Shown: one piece after another, positions 11,835-23,785 of the stretch
Numbering within the stretch: position 1 is the first letter of the stretch
Layout of the letters: each line of letters starts with the position of its first letter
Translations under genes and position numbers: made by a program
The notes under the pieces: model-generated
What the model was told of the DNA's origin: nothing
Seen by the model: the letters and a program-made list of their open reading frames with translations, nothing else
Database searches by the model: none
Origin: Pachypanchax playfairii
Lineage: Eukaryota; Chordata; Actinopteri; Cyprinodontiformes; Aplocheilidae
DNA: 64,000 bases
Direction of reading: 5' to 3'
Assembly (NCBI GenBank): GCA_006937955.1
Contig: SSNP01000031.1
Span: 218,290 to 282,289, forward strand

Positions 11835-11935
11835 AAAACAAAATCATTTGGAGATCATATGGTGATCAAGATCACCCCCAAAATTTAATTAGTTGTTCCT
11901 TGACCCATTCTGGATATTTTCTAAAAAATTAATTA
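11835..11935 (+). repeat. Fragment of repeat R
   Basis: The segment GGTGATCAAGATCACCCC followed by AATTAGTTGTTCCTTGACCC corresponds to the internal part of the family seen at 7.7 kb. Confidence 0.45.
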
Positions 11936-12290
11936 ACTCATTCAGTGCCAGCCATATTCAGATTTCTATCCCCCCTCAGTGCCAGAGACATTGAGCATTT
12001 TTGCTGATTTTTGAAGACCCACAGAATATTTTGTTCTATAACTATGTGAATTCTGAAACCACCATCAGAAAGATTAAACTATCTTCTTTCAGCAGCAAAA
12101 AAAAAATGTTTTCTGCTTTTTGCTGTTCTTAAGTAATATGTAGTAGAAAAGAGCAACTCTAGTCAAAATTCATCTGTCTCAAAAAATAGTGGAGAAAAAG
12201 AGCTATTTGTGAAAAGAGATACACCAGGCATAAAAGTGTCTTTGACAATAATAAACAATGTTTTAGTGACCCCTCCTTCAAGAAAAAAAA
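11936..12290. repeat. Possible TTAA-ended repeat fragment
   Basis: It begins TTAACTCATTCAGTGCCAGCC and contains a second CAGTGCCAG. This resembles a piggyBac-type terminus, but no right end is visible before the LINE starts. Confidence 0.3.
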
Positions 12291-12301
12291 AAAAACTTCA
12301 A

Positions 12302-15179
12302 GAAAGTTAGAAAGGAAATGGCGTTCCACTAAGCTAGAAGAACTTTATTTATTTTGGAGAGATTGTCTGCTCATATACAAAAGAGCCCTTCACAGGGTTA
12401 GAACTGAGTATTACTCGTCCCTCATAGAGGAGAACAAGAACAATCCCAGGTTTCTGTTTAGTACTGTAGCCAGATTAATAAAAAAACCCAACTTCTGTTG
12501 AATCGTGTATCCCTGTAACCCTCAGTAGCGATGACTTCATGGAATCATTTACTAATAAAATAGATTCAATTAGAGAAAAAATCTATAATGTCCTTCCCAC
12601 TGTTGTCTCTGGTTCGTTGTCCAGTGAAGCAGCTTTAGAATCTGAATCATGTTTAGACAGTTTCTGTCCAGCTGATCTTAATGAGTTAACACAAATTATA
12701 GCTTCTTCTAAACCATCTACATGTATGTTGGATCCTGTTCCAACCAGACTTTTTAAAGATGTCTTCCCATTGATTAACACATGGATATTGGACATGATCA
12801 ATTTGTCTTTAATGAATGGATATGTGCCTAAGCCCTTTAAGGTTACTGTTATTAAATCTTTACTTAAGAAACCTGATCTTGATCCAGGATCTCCAGGTAA
12901 TTATCGACCTATATCCAATTTACCCTTCATCTCAAAAATTCTAGAAAAGATCATTTCAAACTAACACAAATAGTTATGTGATCATTTACACCGTAATAAT
13001 CTTTTTGAAGAGTCCCAGTCGGGATTTAGAGCTCATCATAGCACTGAAACAGCACTGGTAAAAGTTTCTAATGATATTCTCATGGCCTCAGACAGTGGAC
13101 TTGTGTCTGTACTTGTCCTGTTAGATCTCAGTGCTGCGTTTGATACCATAGATCAGGGATTCCCACACTTATTTTGCCACGCACACCCTTTTATGTCCCG
13201 GTCGTGTTGACGCACACCCCCCCCCGCACCTTCAAAACAATGCCACAAGCATTTTTGTTACTGTTGAAAGGACGTTGAATTTTATTTAGGCTATATTAAA
13301 GACGGCATGTTTACTCAAATGAACAAAAACAACATCTAATGATGATCTAATGATCACAGAAATGCGCTCCTGTGTCTGTAAAAAAAAAAAGTCATGTGCA
13401 AGCTTCCAGTTTTAGGGCAAAAGACACAGGTTATCGAAATAACATTAGAACGACAAAATTTTGAATTAAATTGCAATAAAGTCATACAACAACAACATGG
13501 CTCAGGAACCGATAAAAAAACAGGATTCTGAGTTTTCAAGTGGAGCAGCAGCAGCAGCGTGGCTCAGCCTGCAGCGAGATGTAGAAACAGACAGAGGAGC
13601 ACTGAGTATTTCCAGTATATTTGAAGCAATAATATACGTAAATACTATTTGGCCAAATACTTACTCAGATTAATGCCTTTGATTCATCACTCTCTCTTGG
13701 TTCATCTCCTTTATCAGTACCTTTGTTTTTCAATTTCTCAACTGACAATTTCCCCGATTTAAGCCAATTGAGCATATTTGCGAAAATGAATGAAGTAGAG
13801 GCAACAAGCTAGGTGCGCACATAAATTGTGTAGTAGAAGAAGAAGAACTTCTTCTACACTTCATTTCTAGATGAAGTGCATTTTGAATAGTAATTTTAAT
13901 TGTCAGTTTAAAATTCACAGAGGAAATATTTATTTACACATCTTTATTGTGTGGGGAAACAACACTGTATTTTGTAATTATTATCATTACGTTTTTCCGC
14001 CATTACATTTTTCACCTCGCGCACCCCCTAGTGGCAGCTCATACACCCCCAGGGGTGCGCGCACCACACTTTGGGAATCCCTGCTATAGACCATAAGATC
14101 CTATTGAAGAGGCTTGAATATGATATTGGGATTCAGGGAACTCCATTAAACTGGTTTGAATCGTATTTAACTGAAAGATTCCAGTTTGTTCATGTAACTA
14201 ATGAATCTTCTTCATATACCAGAGTCAGTCATGGAGTTCCTCAGGGTTCAGTGCTAGGACCAATCCTCTTTACTATATATATGCTACCATTTGGTAAAAT
14301 TATTAGACAACATAGTAGAAAATTCCATTTTTATGCTGATGATACTCAGTTATATCTATCAATGAAGCCTGATGAGACCAACCAGCTGCAGAGATTACAA
14401 GCTTGTCTTAATGATGTAAAATGTTGGATGACGCTTAATTTTTTGCTTTTGAATTCAGACAAGACAGAGGTTGTGACTTTTTGGCCCGAGAACCTTAGGA
14501 ACAAGTTGTGTAGTCAGTCATCAACGTTGGATGGCATTAATTTGGCCTCCAACAAGAAGGTAAAGAACCTGGGTGTTATCTTTGACCAGGACATGTCCTT
14601 TAGTTCTCATATAAAACATGTTACCAGGACGGCCTACTTCCACATGCGTAATGTTGCTAAAATTAGGAGCATTTTTAATCAAGGAGATGCAGAAACATTA
14701 GTTCACACATTTATTACTTCTAGACTTGATTACTGTAATTCTTTATTATCAGGATGTTCTAATAGTGCTGTTAAAGGCCTCCAGCTGATCCAAAATACTG
14801 CTGCCAGAGTTCTGATGAGAGTTAGAAGGAGAGACCATATTTCTCCTGTTTTAGCATCACTTCATTGGCTCCCTGTAAGGTCTAGAATAAAGTTAAGGTT
14901 TTACTTTTGACGTATAAGGCCTTGAACGACCAAGCTCCAGCTTATATTAAAGATCTTATTGTTCCATATGCTCCTAACAGAGCACTTCGCTCTCAGACTG
15001 CAGGTCTGCTTGTAGTTCCTAGAGTTTCTAAAAGTAGAATGGGAGGAAGAGCTTTTAGTTATCAGGCTCCTCTCCTGTGGAACCAGCTTCCACTTTTTAT
15101 CCATGAGGCAGACACCTTGTGTAGCTTTAAGAATAGACTTAAAACTTTCCTTTTTACACAATCCTATAGTCAGGGTTAG
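12302..15179 (+). pseudogene. L2 reverse transcriptase (ORF2) relic
   Basis: Readable in pieces: a linker (KLERKWRSTKLEELY), RT finger and palm (NYRPISNLPFISKILEKI, LDLSAAFDTI, HGVPQGSVLGPILF, YADDTQLY), the connection region (NLGVIFDQDMSFSSHIK), and the C-terminal domain (SLHWLPVRSRI, RAFSYQAPLLWNQLP). The YADD catalytic motif is intact. Known role: target-primed reverse transcription of LINE RNA. Lesions seen are a stop shortly after 12539's upstream linker, a stop at 12962-12964 after EKIISN, loss of frame after it, the 930-bp hAT insertion inside the first catalytic Asp block (DLSAAFDTID), and a stop at 14908 splitting the C-terminal part (14907-15179). The copy cannot make a full protein. 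Confidence 0.85.
13154..14083. mobile_element. Non-autonomous hAT transposon nested in the LINE
   Basis: Inverted ends CAGGGATTCCCACACTT and CAGGGATTCCCAAAGTGT (complement) bound 930 bp. The flanks CCATAGAT (13146-13153) and CTATAGAC (14084-14091) are an 8-bp target duplication with two mismatches, as expected for hAT. Removing the element and one flank restores the LINE reading at the AFDTID motif. No transposase is present. Confidence 0.88.
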
Positions 15180-15292
15180 CGTGGGTTCTCCTGAGCTTTT
15201 CCTTTAGTTATGCTGCTATAACTCTGCAGTCTTTCTTTACTCTGGCTGCCTCTGAGGAGGGTGTATCTCACATAAACAAGGGATGAAATATC

Positions 15293-16440
15293 AATCAAAT
15301 CAATCAAATCAAAAATACTTTATTAATCCCCGAAGGGAAATTCAAATGTTGTTGTAGCTCAGTTCTTTTTCAGGGAGCCATAGAGAGTTCTAGCTGTGGA
15401 CAGGAAGGATCTCCTGTAGAGGGTTCTAGGAATGGACAGGAAGGATCTCCTGTAGAGGGTTCTAGGTGTGGACAGGAAGGATCTCCTGTAGCGGGTTCTA
15501 GGTATGGACAGGAAGGATCTCCTGTAGAGGGTTCTAACTGTGGACAGGAAGGATCTCCTGTAACGGTCTGTGCTGCAGCGGATTATGAAGAATCTTCTGA
15601 CTGAAGACACTCTGTTGTTGAGTTACTGTGTTCTGAAGAGGATGATGAGGGTTTTCCATCATGTTCTTCATCCTCCTTTGGACAATCAACTCAAGAGACT
15701 CCAGTTCAGTCTCCAGGACAGAATCAGTCCTCCTTATCCATCTGTTCAGCCTCCTCGTGTCACATACTCTGATGCTCCGCCCCCAACAGGTAACTGCAGA
15801 TGTGATCAGCTGACAAACTCCTCTTCTTTTTTCGCTCCTCTTCAAATCTCTGTCTGTCCATATTGTTTGAAAGCCAGACAGAGACACACTGGAGTCCAGG
15901 ATGTCCCTTTAGCCATGTCTCAGTGAAACACATGATGCTGCATTTCAACAGAGTTTCAAGTTCATCCATTTTGTTAACAAAGAGATCTCACATTTGTCAA
16001 TATGACTGATGGAAGTGAAGGTTTAAACTTCCTCTTTCTCTCTCTTCACTGTGCTCCCGCTCTGCATCCATGTCTTCTTCTTTTGAGCTCATCAGGGATC
16101 CAGAGTTTCAATTTGAGGATTATTTCAGCCTTAGAAATGTCAGTTAGCTGCTCTTACTTGTAAACAAGTCTCTTGTTGCCATGGTTACGCATCATAGCAA
16201 GTAGCAAAAAAGTGACAAATCCAGCAAAAAACTCGATCAGCACAGCACCCAAATCAGAAGAAAAGTATTTAGAAAATATTTCCAGAAGAAAAAACCATCA
16301 AGAAATACTCAAAAAGAATTAAAAAAAAATATATAATAAAAAAAAAATTTAAAATGCTAGCAAATGCTAGCAAAGTCACAGAGCTACTCCAACAAGCTGC
16401 CACCAGTTATAGCGCTATTCCGGAAAATAAATATTCCCAC
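15293..16440 (-). mobile_element. Internally deleted LINE, copy 2 (longest)
   Basis: This is a minus-strand copy of the family seen at 68-592. It has the same endonuclease-to-RT-tail junction and an open 117-residue frame across it (15534-15887). Five tandem 36-bp units near 15380-15560 encode RRSFLSxxRTLY. The tail lies at 15293-15340. Unlike copy 1 it extends through a 5' region (TTGCCATGGTTACGCATCATAGCAAG on the plus strand) to about 16440, so it may be near full length for the derivative. It is inserted in the 3' part of the L2 LINE. The right boundary is approximate. Confidence 0.7.
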
Positions 16441-16859
16441 TAGAACCATCAAATTGTTATTGCTTTTGATTGTTACTGCTGCCACTAACTGTTTCTCTGT
16501 TTATCTTTCTATAGACATGACGACTGGCCAAAATCTATCGGTGGTTGTCTGTGTCTCTTTGCTGTCAGCTCAGACCCCAGTCGGCTAAAGCAGAAGGCCG
16601 CCCATCCTGAGCCGGGTTCTGCTAGAGGTTTCTTCCTGTTAAAAGGGAGTAATTCCTTTCCACTGTCGCCAATCGTGCTGCTCAGGATGGGGGATTGTGC
16701 TGAACTAACAATTCAGCTCAATTGGCTGGTTCCTTAGATAGAAAATGTTTTATTATTAATTGATTGATTTTTCTGTGAAGTGCCTTGAAATTACTTTGTC
16801 ATGAACTGGCGCTTTATGAATAAATAAACTTGAAACCTGAAACTAGATCCAGACAAAAA

Positions 16860-18440
16860 TACGTCATCGGACGAGTCGGGGGTCTGCTTCACTAAAATCA
16901 TGGGACTCGGACCCCTCTGCTAAAATGGAGGTCTCTGGCTGGGATGAAATATGCGATCATAATTTTTCTTTTGTGACCGCGACACAGACTTATTTTTAGT
17001 GTGAGCTGTGTAAGTTTTCCCGTTTTGCGTCCCGTGTTACTCCGAGGGGATTCCCAAAACTCCCTACACTTTCATGGATTAACTTCTTCATGATCATATG
17101 AAGTTTCACCACCACATACAGCAGGTAAGAACAACTACTACTTCTTTTAGAGGTGTGGTATTTACTAGCAAAGTGCGTGCGGCCGTTCTCTAACACCCCC
17201 CCATTAATAAAAGGCAAGAGACGTCAAAACGTCTATGGCAACTGAGCGTTCGGAGTTAAAATCCATCCACAACTTTTCAAGTTATGTTGATAACAGACAA
17301 ATAAACAAACGCTGGCAAAAACATTACCTCCATGGCAGAGTAATTAATCACAATAAAGCGTTTTTCACCAAATATAATTAGAACACTGAAAAGCATCTGA
17401 ATCAAATATAAAAACTACAACTAAGTCCTCACACAACTAACTCAATTGGCCCTCTTCTCTCCATACACTAAAGAGCAACTGAGCTTTTCTTCTGCCACCA
17501 TTCAAGCAGTCATTTACTGCTGCTGCAGCCTGTGCTCATGCATGTCACATTTTACCTGTAATCAACAAATCCCTGGAGGTTCAGAAGGGAAGAAGGGAGC
17601 TTATATCTGTGGAATGTTACAGATCCTGCAGCCACCAGTTTTATTCAGCACATCAGTTATCAATGTGATAAAAACAAGAGTGAAAGAGCATACTTGAGGG
17701 TTATTAAGTTACTGACTTCAGTACTGTGTTTTAAAAAGGTAAAGCAAAGAAACCTGAGTTTATATGACAGTCATACTGACGTGTTCCACGTTGGATTTTA
17801 ATGTTGGCAAACAATGCTGCAATTTTTACTTTTTTTTTTTAGATATGGCACTTCTTGTCTACATTTACTTATTCTTTTCAAGTATCACTAAGGTATAAGT
17901 TCTGCATTCAGAAGTAAGAACATGCTATTATGCCATGTTTATGGTGTGCAAGATTCAGTCACTTCAATGAATCAGGTTGAATCTCTGTCGTGAATGCAGC
18001 GCCAGCAGGTTTCAAGGGTTGGTTTTTATGGTAGTTGTCTGATGGTGCAAAGTGAGTCCCAGCCTATTAGTTTTAACTGCTTCCTATGTTGCTTCACACA
18101 CTGAAAGACACAGTAGCAGGCTTTCGTCATAAGGCAGTAGTCTTCTTCTACTGGACTGATTCGTTTTCAACCTTTGCCCCCTTTGTTTTACCTGACGGAA
18201 CTGGGTGGACAGCGAGTCATGTGTTAGCTGCTTACAGAACTGATGGAATTCCCACTTTAAGGATCAGAGGCAAGCAGGCCAGAGGGAATAAAAATAATGA
18301 TTGAAACACTTCAGGTTTTATGCAAACCTGAAAAGGCCAAATCTGATGTGAAGGGTAGAACTGTCTTATGTCTCCCTACTCAAACTCAAAATGTTCTTCT
18401 AGTTTATTGAATATATATTTGATTAAATTGATCATTTCTT
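16860..18440. other. Mostly unassigned; one repeat fragment
   Basis: Apart from a repeat R fragment at about 17260-17345 (AAAATCCATCCACAAC, AACATTACCTCCATGG), I see no gene or element here. Confidence 0.45.
17260..17345 (+). repeat. Fragment of repeat R
   Basis: Matches the 3' half of the 7.7-kb copy, with the GACA run replaced by GATAACAGACAAATAAACAA. Confidence 0.5.
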
Positions 18441-18528
18441 CCCCTGTGATGGACTGGTGACCTGTCCAGGGAGTAACCTCACCTCTCGCTCAGTGGTTGC
18501 TGAACAAGAGTAAGCGGGTATAAAAAAA
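18441..18528 (+). repeat. SINE family S tail fragment
   Basis: GTGATGGACTGGTGACCTGT followed by a degenerate GTAAGCGGGTATAAA end corresponds to the 3' part of the family-S repeat. Confidence 0.5.
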
Positions 18529-20939
18529 GACTGACTGAGCTTTTCTTGTCATCCGCAGATTTACAAAAGGAAAGCAGATCTGTTATTGAATTACTGCACC
18601 AAATCTTTTAGTCTGGTGACTGAAAGTGAAATAAGGAGTCTGTCAATGGTTCAGCCCCAAGGAGAGATGACAAAAACTGTCCTTCTCAAATTTCCAACCA
18701 TAAAAAGATAAAAGTAAAGCTATTACATTAATTTCACACTTAACTGTAATAATGAGAGCAACATTTTTGTGGTCGGATCATTTCAGTAATTCCATCACAA
18801 AGGCAGACATAGTCTCGTGGGCAAGCAAGGACGTGCTTGCTGCAACTAATGTAACAGTTAGGTTATGTTTAGGTTTTTTTTTCATTCCCATAAGAAAACC
18901 TCTTATTCGTGGTCATCAGGTGGGGATGTGAGAGCTTGAAGCCTCTCTCCCGCCTGCAAACTGAAATTGATAACACAACAGCGTGAACACTTTAGTGGGT
19001 TAAACCCGGTGCATTCAGTACTAACACTTTGATGTCATTAAGGTCGAGCTAAGTAGGGCGCGACTGCATGGAGTTCCTGAACACACAAACAACCACCCAT
19101 TTACTACACGCACACACACACATACACATAGAGCAATAACTATACACTTCATGTTTGTAGCTTTTCACATTTTTTTATCTTAATATTTAGCTTAGTTTTT
19201 TGATTTATGATGGGCTAAATGGCAAGAAAGCATGTGAGTTATGAGCTAAGAAGAGAGAATAGGACAAAGGGGAATTCAGACAGGTAAATTAACAACACAG
19301 CTTTGAATCAGTAAATTCACATGCACTCAAGAAGAAGATCTGATGGGAAATATGTTCATAAGATGCCCTTGAAAATCTACTTTGTTGTATGATTAGCAGC
19401 TTTTCATCCTCTGCACTAGAAACATACAGATTGAAAAACCATCCTGATTGTACAATAAATGAGTCTTCACATCTGTTCTGCTGGAGACCAAGGAGACATT
19501 AACCTGCTGCATTTACTGCATCATGTCAAAACCATATGTTCACATGAAAACACGCACACAAACACTTATTGTATTATCTCATTCATGTGTGTGTGTTCTC
19601 AGAAGATACTCTTCTTTATTTTTTGACGAACAATCCTAACAACTGAAAGAGACACAGTTTACTGTGAATTGACACTCTTGTGCCTCATTGTTTAAAAATG
19701 TTCTGCCAACAAGAATTAGAAAAACCTCTATAAGAAAAAAAATGTGTCAAAAAAATATAGGATCAAGTTGCTTTTCCTAATAGGGGCTCTAAATGTATTT
19801 GGATGAAACACTGAACATCCCAAAACCCTTTTTTTTTGGTTTTCCATGTGAAGGAAGGTATGGGTTCTGTTTATGTGTTAATCTTGATGCAAATCACAGG
19901 GCACAGGAATTATCTCAGTAATTCTTTCCACTCAAAAAGCAAATAGAAAAATCCTACAAGTTATATATTAAAAAAAAGTTAAATATTTTTATTTCCCATT
20001 AACTAGTCTTGAACTTACAGTGAACATTTTTAATTTCATATTAAACAGTTCATGCTGTGGCATCATTAAACTACACCATCTTATTGCATTTATTAACAAT
20101 TTTAGCATCAAGAGACAAAACTGTTCAATCCTACACAATAAAAAGAATCTGATATGATTCTTGTTCTTTGGTACACTCATTTAAAAAAAGAAAATGTATT
20201 ATTTCCCAGGCTTTCCCAGCTTCTGTACAGCTCACCGGCAGCCAAATCACAAGTACACGTTACAGTCTGGTGACACTTCAGCAATGAGATATTCGCAGAA
20301 ACAACATGGTGTAAGAGAGGAATGCTGCTGGACAAGACTGTCAAAAACTAAACCTGGCTGGAAGACTTACGTCAGTGAAGGGCCTGACGCACAAGTGCAT
20401 TAGCACTGTAACACAGAAAACCATGTAGCCAAACACACACACACACCCAAGCAAACACATCGGTATACGTTAATAAAATATTAGAACTGAATCCTCAAAA
20501 AACTCATTCTGGGAGATCATGTTCGCAGTGGTAAAGGTTGTTGACAAATGTATTGAGCTATTTTGCATAAATTAAATAACATGCATACATCTGCATGAAA
20601 ATACAGCAACACACACTTTACAATGTAAAGTATAAGCAAATATATAAAAAGGATATTTGACATAAAACATACAATCAGAAGAGTAATGAAGATTTCCTAA
20701 AGAGACACACTATCTATACAGGACATCTCTATTATTTTTTAAACAAATGTTGTTTGTGTCTGTATATAGGTGTGTGTGTGGAAGAGGGGATGCATGTCCC
20801 TGCGTCTCAGAGCATGCAAAGTATACCTCTAGGTAATGGATCTGAGCACAACATGTCGACACTGGCAGCCAACATGTTTGTTCTTATTTTTTCCATTTCT
20901 ATGCCAACATTAAACCCCTTTATAAATCAGAAGACCGCA

Positions 20940-20942
<3 letters not shown>
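18529..20942. other. No gene or clear repeat seen
   Basis: AT-rich unique-looking DNA, downstream (in intron position) of the minus-strand gene that starts at 22 kb. A 35-bp exon-like piece near 20369-20403 (minus) has good splice sites but stops in the required frame. Confidence 0.45.

Positions 20943-21034
<92 letters not shown>
20943..21034. repeat. (CA)n microsatellite
   Basis: About 46 uninterrupted CA units. Confidence 0.98.
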
Positions 21035-21035
<1 letters not shown>

Positions 21036-21655
21036 CAAAACACACACACACTCATACTTGCTTAATGTCACATTTGAGAATACAAGAAAGTCACAATTTT
21101 AGCTTTCAGGTGCCAGCTTGTCGCCACTTACACATCACAGAGGAAGCATCAAAATGCAAATATTGATTAAAACAAGATGTTGGGTGGGAGACAAAATAAA
21201 ATGTTTACTATGAGGACAGTAAGAACATCAGTTTAGATAATTAACTCAAAACACAAAATAGTCACTGTCTTTAATTTCCTGCCTTTTATGTTTATAGATG
21301 TTTTATTTTTCATCTTTGAACTCTCTTTCACAGACACATACAAACAAACACACAGAAGAAACTCTGTCACTGCTTAAATCATCACTAGAAGACAGAAGGC
21401 TGCAGCAACAGGAGCTGAAACTTACCTCTTCCAGACAAAAAGTTGAACATTTGCAAATATAACAAGGTGGGATAAAGAAGAGGTGAAGAAGAGGATAAGA
21501 GTGTGTTTGTGGAAAAGATAGGGAAAGAAAAGGAGAATAAGGCACTAAGAACAGAAAACTCCTTATTCAGTGGAGTTTAAAAGTAGTACACAAGAGAGGT
21601 GTTTAACTGTCTCTACTGGTCTGAAAAAAATAAAGAAAAGACAAGAGGATCTTAC

Positions 21656-21746
21656 CTGGAGCTGTTCAAACAACGTGGTGGACTGTCTAGCACTCAGAGC
21701 TGGGGCTGAACTCTCCTCAGGACGCAGAAACACTTGCTGACCACGT
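21656..21746 (-). CDS. Unknown gene, coding exon 2
   Basis: The 91-nt exon is bounded on the minus strand by an acceptor (TTTTTGATGTCTACAG) and a strong donor (CAG then GTAAGATCC). Its first base completes a leucine codon begun in exon 1, and 30 further codons are open (RGQQVFLRPEESSAPALSAR, then QSTTLFEQLQ). It ends in phase 0. The exact phase match with exon 1 across a 222-nt intron is the main support. The product family is not recognised; no signal peptide or membrane segment is visible. Later exons should lie at lower coordinates and were not found in the next 5 kb by eye. Confidence 0.55.
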
Positions 21747-21968
21747 CTGTAGACATCAAAAATGATAATCAGGACTTGTCTGAGTTTCTTTGTGTGTTTA
21801 AGTTATCAGCTGTTCACACCTTCAGTAAAAAGTCTGAGTGATAAGCATTTGTTTCAGCCACTCACATTCAAAAATGTATCTGATCCCAGAGCTGCGGGAA
21901 TTTAAAAGCTGTGTGTTTGTGTAAGGGAATCTAAGTGAAATGTGTGTTCACAGGTGTGAAGTCCTTAC

Positions 21969-22003
21969 AGGTCCTTTGCTTTCTTCTTCTCGAGCGCAGT
22001 CAT
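21969..22003 (-). CDS. Unknown gene, first coding exon
   Basis: ATG at 22001-22003 (minus) opens a very basic 11-codon start (MTALEKKKAKD plus two bases) ending at a donor CT then GTAAGG. It splices in frame to 21656-21746. An upstream ATG at 22006-22008 starts a two-codon frame (ATG ACA TGA) whose stop overlaps the chosen ATG by two bases. That arrangement could reduce or re-initiate translation. I chose the second ATG because only it reads through to the splice site. The gene would be transcribed from about 22.1-22.25 kb toward lower coordinates. Confidence 0.55.
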
Positions 22004-22260
22004 GTCATCTCCACCTGTCGTACGCAGAGAGAACGCTGGAGTCTCACACACACATTTACACACACACCGCCAGCTGCGCAGCAATGCACTCACTCTCACT
22101 AGCAGGCTGAAGCAGACACTGGCACGCTAACACCACGAGCAGCAACACATAGAGTCGATAGTGAGCTCAGTCCCTCCTACTCTCTCCTCCCACCACTGTC
22201 TCTCTCTCTGGTCCTCCTCTGGGTCTTACTGCCTCCCTCAGCCCTCCCCACATTTGTCAG
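22004..22260 (-). promoter_or_regulatory. Putative 5' UTR and promoter region of the minus-strand gene
   Basis: This stretch is richer in G+C than its surroundings and has a long CT-rich block (22156-22250). It directly precedes the first coding exon. No TATA box is evident; the start site cannot be fixed from sequence. Confidence 0.35.
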
Positions 22261-23785
22261 CACACACATCAGCTGGAGAACACTGAACGTATGCAACATA
22301 TGGACTCACTTATGCCTCTCCATTTGAGTAATACAGTACTAGCTTTTTCTGCTTGTAATTATTAACATTTCGGAAACGTCCTCAGAGCAGTTATAGTGAA
22401 TACAGACAGAAAACATGAGGAAGTAAATGAAGAGGGCAAATACAATGGATTCAAACACTCTTTGACAACATTTGCACATTTTTTGCCAATTCAGTAGGTG
22501 AATAAATTACCTTTGTTCAAAGATTTCAAAATGACAAAACTGTTTCTATTTTCTTAAGCAGTAACCTTTTGACAAGAACACATTTATTTATGTAAATCTC
22601 CAAAGAGAAATGTTATTGCTTAAACTATCAGGTTTCAAATTGTGCTGGGTTGGAGATACATTCACCTTTTAAAGACAATCATGTGCTTGCATAAACAGAT
22701 TTAAAGGCATAGAGGCATAATCACAGTAATTTTAAAAGCAAATAGCTGATAATTCCTGAAGCTTATAACATAAATTGCACCATCATGGTCCATAATTATT
22801 ATTAGCTTTATCATCATAAAGATGATGTGACAGTTTGAGTGTGATCTCAATGGCCTTTTTCACTGAGAATTTGTACACATCTCAACATTGACTCTAAAAC
22901 TCCCTAAATGCGACAAAGAGTTTTGTAAAATCCCTCCCTAGATTCACTAAGTGTCAATGAAAATTTCTGCAGACCGCTTTTGTTCTTATGTTTTTGATAT
23001 GCAAATAAACTAATTAAACTGTCTCATTCCAAGAAACAGGTTTAATTGCTTCTTTCTTATTGTTTATTCATTTAGTTGAGTTTATTTTCAGTATTTTGAC
23101 AGTCCATTTCACATGCCCTGTTCATGTAAACTACTGTAGTGTTTTCATTGTGTCATTTCTTGACTTGTTTTACCTTTGACTTTGACTCACAGATCACCAG
23201 AGATATTAACATCAGGCAGATCACCTGTTAGTCAGTTTACTACTCGAAAATGTTTGCTGCTGGTTTTTTGCTGGTGATAAATCACAGATATAAAGTACTT
23301 TGGCAACCCTTCTTTGATATTCTGTCCACTGATGCACAGATTACATTCGTAGCTGATGGTATAGGTACTGATCTCTAGGGGTGAGAGAGGGTGTGTAGGT
23401 AAATATCTGTTGGGGTGGATGTGTGTGAGAGAAGAAAAACAAGGGGTGAGATGCAGTGGTGGTAGTTGTGGCATGGATTCAGCCCACATGAATTATTTTT
23501 GTTGGCTAATATAAGCAACTCATTGAACAGATGAGCGGCTCTTACTCCATAATGTGTAGAGAAGCTATAGTACAGTATAGTATAGTATTTATTTCCATAA
23601 ACACTTTTTGAAAAATCCTTTTGGGTTGAAACTTGCAGTGTAGTTATGAGTGAAACTTGTCTAGATCCCTGATATTGGCATAAATTAGTCAGATTTCAGA
23701 CACTCTGCTCAAGTCCTCATAACAGATCACAGAACATTTTCTCTTTGATTACTGGTACAAGAGAGTTTTCAGACCACCAATCAGC
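22261..23785. other. No gene or clear repeat seen
   Basis: AT-rich upstream flank of the candidate gene. Frames are short and unsupported. Confidence 0.45.

Larger units (their letters stand above)
12302..16845 (+). mobile_element. 5'-truncated L2-type LINE with two nested insertions
   Basis: The element starts in the linker between endonuclease and reverse transcriptase and runs through RT, the C-terminal domain and the 3' UTR (TGCTAGAGGTTTCTTCCTG, TGGCGCTTTATGAATAAATA). It is split by a hAT element at 13154-14083 and by a reverse-oriented deletion-derivative LINE at about 15293-16440. A second, shorter copy of its 3' UTR is at 29385-29762 on the minus strand. Confidence 0.85.

Noticed and set aside
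20369..20403. 35-bp exon-like piece (minus) with good splice sites
   Set aside because: It contains a stop in the phase required after exon 2.
20754..21065. 103-aa frame
   Set aside because: Its C-terminal part is a His-Thr run from the (CA)n microsatellite.
21426..21544. Possible third exon of the minus-strand gene (acceptor TTCTGTTCTTAG, donor GAG then GTAAGT, phase-compatible)
   Set aside because: The sequence is almost pure pyrimidine tract giving a hydrophobic Leu/Phe-rich run. It looks like intron; kept only as a possibility for transcript checks.
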